DNA from: AC-50 sp035640455
GTDB lineage: Bacteria > Actinomycetota > Thermoleophilia > Gaiellales > Gaiellaceae
DNA length: 5,052 nt
NCBI GenBank assembly: GCA_035640455.1
Contig: DASQWB010000008.1
Span: forward strand, 1 to 5,052
Direction of reading: 5' to 3'
In this document: in pieces, positions 1 to 5,052 of the stretch
Layout of the letters: every line of letters starts with the position of its first letter
Numbering within the stretch: position 1 is the first letter of the stretch
Program-made: the position numbers and the translations under genes
Notes under the pieces: generated by a model
What the model saw: the letters and a program-made list of their open reading frames with translations, nothing else
Database searches by the model: none
What the model was told of the DNA's origin: nothing

Positions 1-945
1 TCACGCGTTCGCCTCCTCGCGAAGTTCTCGGCCGGTGTGGAGCAGGAAGACGTCGTCGAGCGTCGGCTGGGTGTAGGCGACCCGGTTGAGCTGGACGCCG
101 CGCTCGAGCGACAGGCGCAGGATCGTCGGGATCGCGACCGAGGCGTCGTCGACGTAGACGTGCACGTAGCCGTCGGAGCCGACGACCCGCTGGACCCAGG
201 ACTCGCCGCCGACGACCTCGCGGAACGCGTCGCCGTTCCCGGTCTGGACCTGGACCACCTCGGCCGCGACGGCACGCTTGAGGTCGCTCGGCGAGCCGGT
301 CACGACCTCGCGGCCGTGGTCGATGATCGTCAGGCGGTCGCAAAGGCGGTCGGCCTCGTCGAGGTAGTTCGTCGCGAGCAGGATCGTCACGCCCTCCTCG
401 CGCAACTGCTTGATGTGTTCCCAGATGTGGTGGCGCGACTGGACGTCGAGGCCGAGCGTCGGCTCGTCGAGGACGAGCACGCTCGGCCGGTGCAGGAGCC
501 CGCACGCGAGGTCGATCCGCTTCTGCATCCCACCCGAGTAGGTGGCGACGAGGCGGTCGGCGGCCGACGTCAGGCCGAGCAGCTCGAGCACCTCGGCGGC
601 GCGCTTCTTCACCTCGCGACGGGGCACGTGGAGCAGCGCCGCCTCGACCTCGACGCTCTCGCGCCCGGTGACGAGGTAGCGCACGGCGAGCTGCTGCATC
701 ACGTAGCCGACGCGCCGGCGAACCTCGTCACCCTGCGTCGAGACGTCGAAGCCGCAGACGGTCGCGTGCCCCGCGGTCGGCCTGAGCAGCGTCGTCAGCA
801 TCCGGAGCGTCGTCGTCTTGCCGGCGCCGTTCGGCCCCAGCAGGCCGTAGATCTCGCCCGCCTCGACCTGGAGGCTGAGATCGTCGACGGCACGGCTGTC
901 GCCGTACGACCGGCTAAGCCCTTCTGTGGCGACGGCAGGAATCAT
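1..945 (-). CDS. ABC exporter ATP-binding protein, DrrA (drug-resistance) type
   Basis: A 314-residue ATPase subunit of an ABC-2 type exporter like DrrAB, which pumps antibiotics and other natural products out of actinobacteria. The Walker A loop is GPNGAGKT (37-44), the Q-loop glutamine is in VMQQ (82-85), the signature is YSGGMQKR (136-143), Walker B is VLVLDEPT (156-163) and the D-loop is GLD (165-167). The H-loop position holds Asn193 in LLATNYLDEAD instead of histidine; DrrA-type proteins are known to vary here. The end, QPTLDDVFLLHTGRELRE (293-310), is the typical C-terminal signature of the DrrA family. No membrane segment is present, so it needs a separate permease, likely encoded just beyond the left edge; the stop codon occupies bases 3-1. 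The ATG start at 945-943 has GGGGGA five bases upstream. It follows the thioesterase by 70 bases on the same strand, so it probably belongs to the cluster, perhaps exporting its product. Product export is inference; self-resistance is an alternative. Confidence 0.94.
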   Translation of the reverse strand: MIPAVATEGLSRSYGDSRAVDDLSLQVEAGEIYGLLGPNGAGKTTTLRMLTTLLRPTAGHATVCGFDVSTQGDEVRRRVGYVMQQLAVRYLVTGRESVEVEAALLHVPRREVKKRAAEVLELLGLTSAADRLVATYSGGMQKRIDLACGLLHRPSVLVLDEPTLGLDVQSRHHIWEHIKQLREEGVTILLATNYLDEADRLCDRLTIIDHGREVVTGSPSDLKRAVAAEVVQVQTGNGDAFREVVGGESWVQRVVGSDGYVHVYVDDASVAIPTILRLSLERGVQLNRVAYTQPTLDDVFLLHTGRELREEANA

Positions 946-950
946 CGTTT

Positions 951-956
951 TCCCCC
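951..956 (-). promoter_or_regulatory. Shine-Dalgarno-like site of the ABC ATPase gene
   Basis: On the minus strand this reads GGGGGA, then AAACG (5 bases), then the ATG start at 945-943. It is purine-rich rather than a perfect match, and is the only suitable candidate in the 70-base gap close to this start. Confidence 0.45.
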
Positions 957-1015
957 AGTGTTCCTCGGAGTTGAGAGAGGGGCAGAGTAGCCGACTCGCC
1001 CGGCCAATCGGAAGC

Positions 1016-1804
1016 TCAGGGCAGCGAATGCGCGAGCGCTGCAGGCGCCGGTAGATCGAGGCGCCGCACCAGTGCGGCGATCGTCGCCGCCTGCTCGGGG
1101 ACCAGGTAGAAGTGGTCGCCGCCCGGGAAGACGAGGAGCTCGCAGCCGGCGGTCGTCGCCTTCGTCCAGCCGGCGGCCTCGTCGACCGTCACCTCGGGAT
1201 CCCGGTCGCCGAGGAGCACGGTGATCGGACAGCGGAGCGGCCGGGGCGGCCCGGGCCGGTACGTCTCGCTGAGGCGGTAGTCGCTGCGCAGGTACGGCAG
1301 CACGAGGCTGCGCAGCTCCCGCTGCTCGAGCACGTCCTCCTTCGTGCCGTTGAGCCTGCGCAGCTCGTTCCAGAGCACGTCGTCGGACGCGAGGTGCTTG
1401 CTCCGCTTCCGCAGCGAGTCGGGCGCGACGTGGCCGGAGACGAAGAGGTGCGCGAGCGGCTCGCCGGATCGTTCCTCGAGCCGCTGCGCGACCTCGTACG
1501 CGACGGCCGCGCCCATGCTGTGGCCGAAGAGCGCGACCGGCCGGTCGAGGACTGGCGCGATCGCGCCGGCGACGGCATCGGCGAGGCGCTCCATCTCGTC
1601 GAGGTGCGGCTCGAGCAGGCGGTCCTCGCGGCCGGGGTACTGGACGGCGAGCAGCTCGACGCTCGGCGGCAGCAGGAGCGCCCACGAGCGGAAGAAGCTC
1701 GCCGCGCCGCCGGCGTGCGGCAGGCAGACGAGCTTCAGGGCGGCGTCCGGCCGCGCGACGTAGCGGCGGAGCCACGTCCGCCAGTGCTCGTACGCCGCGC
1801 TCAC
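1016..1804 (-). CDS. Type II thioesterase (NRPS editing alpha/beta hydrolase)
   Basis: A 262-residue alpha/beta hydrolase of the external thioesterase group found beside NRPS and PKS genes (YbtT, PchC, GrsT, SrfAD type), slightly longer than the common 230-260. These enzymes act in trans and hydrolyse wrong or stalled acyl groups from carrier-domain phosphopantetheine arms. LKLVCLPHAGGAASFFRSWA (23-42) is the family N-terminal signature, followed by ELLAVQYPGREDRL (50-63). GHSMG (94-98) gives nucleophile Ser96; VLLGDRDPEVT (196-206) gives the acid, Asp200 or Asp202; FPGGDHFYL (226-234) gives His231. The triad is complete, in contrast to the thioesterase-like domain of the upstream NRPS. There is no signal peptide. 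The start is GTG at 1804-1802, overlapping the reductase stop (GTGA), with GGGAG seven bases upstream. Its position straight after the imide reductase matches ybtU-ybtT. It may also take part in product release here, which is inference. Confidence 0.95.
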   Translation of the reverse strand: MSAAYEHWRTWLRRYVARPDAALKLVCLPHAGGAASFFRSWALLLPPSVELLAVQYPGREDRLLEPHLDEMERLADAVAGAIAPVLDRPVALFGHSMGAAVAYEVAQRLEERSGEPLAHLFVSGHVAPDSLRKRSKHLASDDVLWNELRRLNGTKEDVLEQRELRSLVLPYLRSDYRLSETYRPGPPRPLRCPITVLLGDRDPEVTVDEAAGWTKATTAGCELLVFPGGDHFYLVPEQAATIAALVRRLDLPAPAALAHSLP

Positions 1805-2928
1805 TGCGCCGCTCCCGCGAGCGCCGCGAGGTCGCTGCCGACCAGCGCCCGCAGCTCCTCTCCGTGCAGGAACTCCGGCGGGCCGAGCTGCGAGGCGATC
1901 TCCTGCCAGAGCCGGCAGAGAGTCAGGTGGTACTGGCCCTGCCGCAGCGCGTCCTCGCCCTCGAGGATCGCGCGGCGGAGCTCCTCGACCGCGCGCCGGA
2001 CCCCGGCCGGCCAGACGGAGCGGAAGATCGTGTGGAAGCTCGGCGCCTCGGCGGGCCCGAGCGCGATCGCGCTCGGCACCGTGAGGTCCTCCGGCGAGAC
2101 GCCGTCGAAGTGGGGACGCGACTCCGCGTCGCGCGGGGCCGTCGGGTAGCGCGGGCGCGCGCTCCAGACGAGCGGGCCGTGCGTGTTGAGGAGCGTCAGG
2201 TCGCCGCCCTCGGTCCCGACCGTCACCCGGTGCATGACGTGGGCGAAGTTGTCGGGGTCGCTCGGGTCGAGCTGGTTCTGGATCCGCAGCGTCAGCGGCA
2301 CGCCGGCGAGGACGCCGTCGAGGTTCCGGAACGGCGCGCCGACGTCGCTCAGCCGGCTCAGCTGCTCGGGCGGCGGCGGAGCGGCGGCGAACGCCCACGG
2401 GTGGACGCCGCCGAGCGCGCTCCCGAGGACGTCGAGCAGCGAGTAGGCGAGCTGGAACCCGCACGCGGCGTCCACGTAGAGCGGCGGCTGCCGGCCGAGG
2501 AGCTCGCGGGCGGCGGCGACGAAGCGGCGCACCGGCTCGACGTTCACGTAGAACGAGTTCAGCCGGTAGACGACGCCGTGGCGGCGCGCGGCGCGCAGGC
2601 AGTCGGCGAGCTCGTCGTGGTGGAGCGGATGCTCTTGGATCACGTGGATGCCGCGCTCCATGAGGCGGCACGCCAGCTCCACGCCGCGGCCGCCGAGGAG
2701 CCCGCCGCGGACGACGACGCACGCGGCGTCGACGTCGTCCGGGAGCTCCTCGACCGAGCCGTACAGCGGCACGCCGTAGTGCTCCGCGCAGCGCCGCGAG
2801 CGCTCGCTGCCCTGCGCGAGCACGCCCGCGAGCTCGAAGCCGGCGGCGGGGACGCGCAGCCCCTCGAGGTAGACCTGGCCGAAGGTGGTCCCGCAGACGA
2901 CGACCCGCAGACGGCGCTCGCCGCTCAG
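1801..2928 (-). CDS. Thiazolinyl imide reductase (PchG / Irp3-YbtU family), probable CTG start
   Basis: Predicted to reduce an enzyme-bound thiazoline to a thiazolidine with NADPH, as PchG does for pyochelin and Irp3/YbtU for yersiniabactin. The 375-residue product is close to the usual family length (roughly 350-370). The N-terminal Rossmann motif is RVVVCGTTFGQVYLEGL (8-24), with the family-typical GTxFGxVYL in place of a standard GxGxxG. FELAGVLAQGSERS (31-44), VVVRGGLLGGRGVELA (71-86), IHVIQEHPLHHDEL (94-107) and RLNSFYVN (122-129) follow. Tyr127 lies where I recall the proposed general acid of Irp3. The C-terminal half has the dimer and substrate-domain landmarks PLTLRIQNQLDPSDPDNFAHVMHRVTVG in its middle. 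The proposed start is CTG at 2928-2926, overlapping the upstream TGA (CTGA), with AGGAGG seven bases before it. No ATG, GTG or TTG is available between it and the Rossmann motif. The nearest upstream in-frame GTG (2991) would add an Arg/Gly-rich tail of 21 residues. The 3' end overlaps the thioesterase start by GTGA. Confidence 0.93.
   Translation of the reverse strand: MSGERRLRVVVCGTTFGQVYLEGLRVPAAGFELAGVLAQGSERSRRCAEHYGVPLYGSVEELPDDVDAACVVVRGGLLGGRGVELACRLMERGIHVIQEHPLHHDELADCLRAARRHGVVYRLNSFYVNVEPVRRFVAAARELLGRQPPLYVDAACGFQLAYSLLDVLGSALGGVHPWAFAAAPPPPEQLSRLSDVGAPFRNLDGVLAGVPLTLRIQNQLDPSDPDNFAHVMHRVTVGTEGGDLTLLNTHGPLVWSARPRYPTAPRDAESRPHFDGVSPEDLTVPSAIALGPAEAPSFHTIFRSVWPAGVRRAVEELRRAILEGEDALRQGQYHLTLCRLWQEIASQLGPPEFLHGEELRALVGSDLAALAGAAQ
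1812..1816 (-). promoter_or_regulatory. Shine-Dalgarno site of the type II thioesterase
   Basis: On the minus strand this reads GGGAG, then CGGCGCA (7 bases), then the GTG start at 1804-1802. It lies inside the 3' end of the imide reductase gene and supports the overlapping GTG start rather than a later one. Confidence 0.55.
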
Positions 2929-4034
2929 AGGACTCCCTCCTCGACCGGCGCCGCGGCCTCTTCGGCCGTTCCGCGCTCGACCGCGAGCCACGTGACGGCG
3001 CTCGTGGCGGAGAGCCGCTCGAGCGCGGCCTCCGGCTCGAGGGCCTCGGCGGCGAACCACAGTCCCGGCTCCACCTCGCCGCCAGCAACCGCGAAGGTCG
3101 CGATGGCCGCGGCGGCGCCGGTGAGCTCGATCGCCCCGGCGGCGCGGAGGACGAGCGTGCGCGAGGCGTCGCCCGCGTCGAGCTGGAGCACGAAGAGCTG
3201 GTAGGGGCTGCGGCCGAAGAGGTCGAGCTCGACCGCGCGCATCAGGGCGGCGGCCCCGTCGCCGTTCGACCGCCGGCGGAGGTCGAGCGACGCAAGGACG
3301 TGCGGCCCGTCGAAGACGTTGAACCAGTCGAGGCGGTGCAGCCTCAGGCGGCGCGCGAGCCGCTCCGCCTCGAGGCTGAGGTACGGCAGCGCGACGACCC
3401 GGCCGGGGAAGAACGGGAGCTCGACCTCGCGCGCGACCGTGAGCGCGCGCGCGACTCGGGCGCCGTTCCGCCAAGCGGCGAGCGGCTCGCCGAAGCCCCC
3501 GTCGAGGCTTGCGAGGTAGTCGGCCGCGGCGGCGGGCGTGATCCGGCTGCACCCGCCGACGTAGGCGACGAGGCTCTCCGGCGGGCCGTCGAGCTCGGCG
3601 GCGGCGAGGCACCGGGGGAGCAGCCCGGAGAGGCCGGGCATCATCCCGGCGGAGAGGACGGCCGTCCGGCCCGGCCGGATGCGGGTGCGGGCGAGCGCCT
3701 CGTACGCCGGCTCGTCGCCGCCCGCGCCGACGTAGTCGGCGCCCGCGCGGAGGGCTGCGCGGGCGACTCGGTCGAGGACGCGGAAGGAGGGCCCGGTGCA
3801 GTCGAGGACGACCCGGCAGCCGTCGCAGAAACGCGCGAGCGACGCGTCGTCGTCCAGGTCGAGCGCCGCCGCCTCGCAGCCGTTGCCGAGCTCCCCGGCG
3901 AGCTCGTGCGCGAGCTCGAGCCGGCGGCCGCCGACCCGCAGCGGCCCGGCGCCGAGCGCGCGGAGCTCCGCCGCGGCGGCGCGGCCGACGCCGCCGTAGC
4001 CGCCGGCGATCCCGATCGGCCCCGTCAGGCTCAC
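2925..4034 (-). CDS. Saccharopine dehydrogenase-like NAD(P)-dependent oxidoreductase
   Basis: A 369-residue Rossmann-fold protein. The N-terminus GPIGIAGGYGGVGRAAAAEL carries a GxxGxxG dinucleotide loop (Gly11, Gly14, Gly17). GGRR at 35-38, at the expected end of the second strand, fits NADP preference. VVLDCTGPSF (75-84), ADYVGAGGDEPAYE (99-112) and VLSAGMMPGLSGLLPRCLA (126-144) are the usual landmarks of the saccharopine dehydrogenase-like NADP-binding family. Residues beyond about 150 form the less conserved second domain. No signal peptide or membrane segment is visible, so it should be cytoplasmic. The start is GTG at 4034-4032, overlapping the NRPS stop by four bases (GTGA). No Shine-Dalgarno sequence precedes it, so translation probably depends on re-initiation from the NRPS. 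The Rossmann loop begins about eight residues in, which supports this start. True saccharopine dehydrogenase activity is not implied; position between an NRPS and a thiazolinyl imide reductase suggests a tailoring redox step on the peptide or on a carrier-bound intermediate. The substrate is unknown. Confidence 0.88.
   Translation of the reverse strand: MSLTGPIGIAGGYGGVGRAAAAELRALGAGPLRVGGRRLELAHELAGELGNGCEAAALDLDDDASLARFCDGCRVVLDCTGPSFRVLDRVARAALRAGADYVGAGGDEPAYEALARTRIRPGRTAVLSAGMMPGLSGLLPRCLAAAELDGPPESLVAYVGGCSRITPAAAADYLASLDGGFGEPLAAWRNGARVARALTVAREVELPFFPGRVVALPYLSLEAERLARRLRLHRLDWFNVFDGPHVLASLDLRRRSNGDGAAALMRAVELDLFGRSPYQLFVLQLDAGDASRTLVLRAAGAIELTGAAAAIATFAVAGGEVEPGLWFAAEALEPEAALERLSATSAVTWLAVERGTAEEAAAPVEEGVL
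2936..2941 (-). promoter_or_regulatory. Shine-Dalgarno site deciding the CTG start of the imide reductase
   Basis: On the minus strand this reads AGGAGG, then GAGTCCT (7 bases), then CTG at 2928-2926. It is a full consensus Shine-Dalgarno sequence at ideal spacing and lies inside the last codons of the saccharopine-dehydrogenase-like gene. No ATG, GTG or TTG sits at the right distance in the reductase frame, which is why CTG is preferred. Confidence 0.72.
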
Positions 4035-5052
4035 GGCGCGAGGATGCCCGCGCCGAGCGGCGCGTCCACGACGGAGAGCTCGCCGAGGCAGACGTCCTGC
4101 CACAGCTCGAGCGACGCGTCGTCGGGCGGCGTCACGAGGGTGACGTCGCCCGCATAGGCGCCGAGCTCGTGCGCCTCGGCCGCGCGCGCCGCCTGCTCCG
4201 CGAACGCCGCATCGGGGGGCGGCGGCTCGGCCGCGACCACCGTCACGCCCTCGACGTCGGCTCCCGTCTCGGCCAGCTGCCGCGCGACCTCGGCCGCGAG
4301 GAGGCCGCCGAAGCCGGCGCCGACCAGGTGGACGTGCGAGAGCCCGTCGTCGAGGAGGAGCCGCGCGTAGTCGGCCGCCGTCCGCTCGACGAGCACGGAC
4401 GGGTCGAGTGCGAGGTAGGCGGCCGCGTCGGCGACGGTCAGGGTCACGATCCGAGCGCGCTCCGTCAGCTCGGGGACGAGCTCCTCGAGCGGGCCGATCG
4501 TGCCGTCGGCGCCGTGGACGAGCACGAGCGCGGCTCCGTCGCCCGAGCCGCCCCGGTGGACGAGCGGCGAGGGCCGCTCCGCGTCGGCCTCCTCGACCGC
4601 CTCGGCCTCCCGCGTCAGCGCCGAGGCGAGCGCGGCGATCGTCGGCCCTTCGAGGATCCGGCGCAGGAGGTCGTCGAAGAAGATCGCCGCCGCCTCGGGC
4701 ACCTGCTCGCGCACCCGCCCGGTCAGCTGCGCCGCGAGCAGCGAGTCGCCGCCGAGCTCGAAGAAGGTCTGGTCGCGGCCGATCGTCTCGACGACGAGCA
4801 CCTGGCTCCAGACCTCCGCGAGCCGGCGCTCGAGCTCGGTCTGCGGCTCCTCGCCGACGACCGAGGCGCCGCCCGTCTCCCGCCGGAGCCAAGAGCGCAG
4901 CGTCTTCCGGTCGACCTTCCCGTTGTCGGTGAGCGGGAGCCGGTCGACGACCTGGATCTCGGCCGGGATCATGTAGTCCGGCAGGCTCGCCGCCAGGTGA
5001 CGGCCGAGGCCTTCGCTCGAGATCGAGGCTCGGTCGGTCTTGAAGCGGACGG
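4031..5052 (-). CDS. Nonribosomal peptide synthetase, C-terminal part (A-domain end, PCP, degenerate thioesterase-like domain); 5' end outside window
   Basis: This is the last 339 codons of an NRPS; the reading frame stays open to the right edge, so the start lies outside. Counting from the first full codon in the window, residues 1-48 are the end of an adenylation domain, with LPDYMIPAE followed by motif A10, NGKVDR (43-48), whose lysine contacts the adenylate. Residues about 72-144 are a peptidyl carrier domain with FFELGGDSLLAAQL; Ser103 is the phosphopantetheine attachment site. Residues about 164-339 resemble a type I thioesterase: LVLVHGADGT near its start, then HLVGAGFGGLLAAEVARQL where active enzymes have GxSxG. 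The nucleophile position is Gly246, the C-terminal catalytic histidine is not found and the lid region is short, so hydrolytic release by this domain is doubtful. The gene ends in TGA inside a GTGA overlap with the next gene. The neighbouring imide reductase suggests a cysteine-derived ring product. Amino acid specificity and upstream domains cannot be read here. Confidence 0.93.
   Translation of the reverse strand, partial: VRFKTDRASISSEGLGRHLAASLPDYMIPAEIQVVDRLPLTDNGKVDRKTLRSWLRRETGGASVVGEEPQTELERRLAEVWSQVLVVETIGRDQTFFELGGDSLLAAQLTGRVREQVPEAAAIFFDDLLRRILEGPTIAALASALTREAEAVEEADAERPSPLVHRGGSGDGAALVLVHGADGTIGPLEELVPELTERARIVTLTVADAAAYLALDPSVLVERTAADYARLLLDDGLSHVHLVGAGFGGLLAAEVARQLAETGADVEGVTVVAAEPPPPDAAFAEQAARAAEAHELGAYAGDVTLVTPPDDASLELWQDVCLGELSVVDAPLGAGILAP

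Noticed and set aside
37..990. Long plus-strand open frame opposite the ABC ATPase gene
   Set aside because: Its translation is a low-complexity Asp/Arg/Val/Glu-rich string with no recognisable motif, and it mirrors a gene with every ABC motif. It is a high-GC antisense shadow.
991..1011. Possible terminator hairpin just after the thioesterase stop (CCGATT / AGTCGG stem, 9-base loop)
   Set aside because: Only six pairs including one G-T wobble, and no following T-rich run. It could form by chance in this base composition.
946..1015. Promoter or iron-regulator box in the 70-base gap before the ABC ATPase gene
   Set aside because: No convincing -35/-10 pair at proper spacing and no palindrome like an iron-dependent repressor site. 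A TACTCT near 990-985 (minus strand) with a poor -35 is too weak to report.
1801..2991. GTG at 2991-2989 as the start of the imide reductase
   Set aside because: It would add a 21-residue Arg/Gly-rich tail before the Rossmann motif and a 67-base overlap. The CTG at 2928 has a perfect Shine-Dalgarno sequence and fits the family N-terminus.
1864..3204. 446-codon plus-strand open frame opposite the imide reductase
   Set aside because: Arg/Glu/Ala-rich with no family signature, and it crosses two well-supported minus-strand genes. Stops are rare in such GC-rich DNA.
4031..4972. ATG at 4972 as the start of a free-standing carrier-thioesterase protein
   Set aside because: This Met is inside the conserved adenylation-domain end (LPDYMIPAE), and the same frame stays open to the window edge with matching sequence, so the gene begins upstream.

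Overview
The window is a compact, very GC-rich stretch in which every supported gene lies on the minus strand, so it reads right to left. The strong G/C bias at third codon positions and the use of GTG (and apparently CTG) starts suggest a high-GC bacterium, most likely an actinobacterium. The sequence holds no taxonomic marker, so this is inference.

Layout in transcription order: (1) 5052-4031, the 3' end of a nonribosomal peptide synthetase (NRPS) gene that continues beyond the right edge. It encodes the end of an adenylation domain, a peptidyl carrier domain and a terminal thioesterase-like domain. (2) 4034-2925, a saccharopine-dehydrogenase-like NAD(P) oxidoreductase. (3) 2928-1801, a thiazolinyl imide reductase of the PchG / Irp3 (YbtU) family. 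(4) 1804-1016, a type II (editing) thioesterase with an intact catalytic triad. (5) After a 70-base gap, 945-1, a DrrA-type ABC exporter ATPase whose stop codon is the first three bases of the window. Its membrane partner is probably just outside.

Genes 1 to 4 are joined by three consecutive 4-base start/stop overlaps (GTGA, CTGA, GTGA), so they form one translationally coupled unit. The order NRPS - imide reductase - type II thioesterase matches irp1-ybtU-ybtT of the yersiniabactin operon, with an extra oxidoreductase inserted. The simplest reading is a cluster for a thiazoline/thiazolidine peptide of the pyochelin/yersiniabactin type (often a siderophore or metallophore). In this reading the NRPS builds cysteine-derived rings, the imide reductase converts a thiazoline to a thiazolidine, the type II thioesterase clears stalled carrier domains and the ABC transporter exports the product. 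Salicylate synthesis/activation genes, cyclisation domains and uptake genes are not in view, so the product cannot be named.

The least ordinary points are the NRPS terminal thioesterase-like domain, which lacks the nucleophilic serine (Gly instead), lacks the C-terminal histidine and is shortened; two adjacent, unrelated Rossmann reductases; and a reductase gene whose best start is a CTG codon behind a perfect AGGAGG. No RNA genes, CRISPR arrays, insertion sequences or notable repeats were seen. No stretch over 300 bases lacks a gene.
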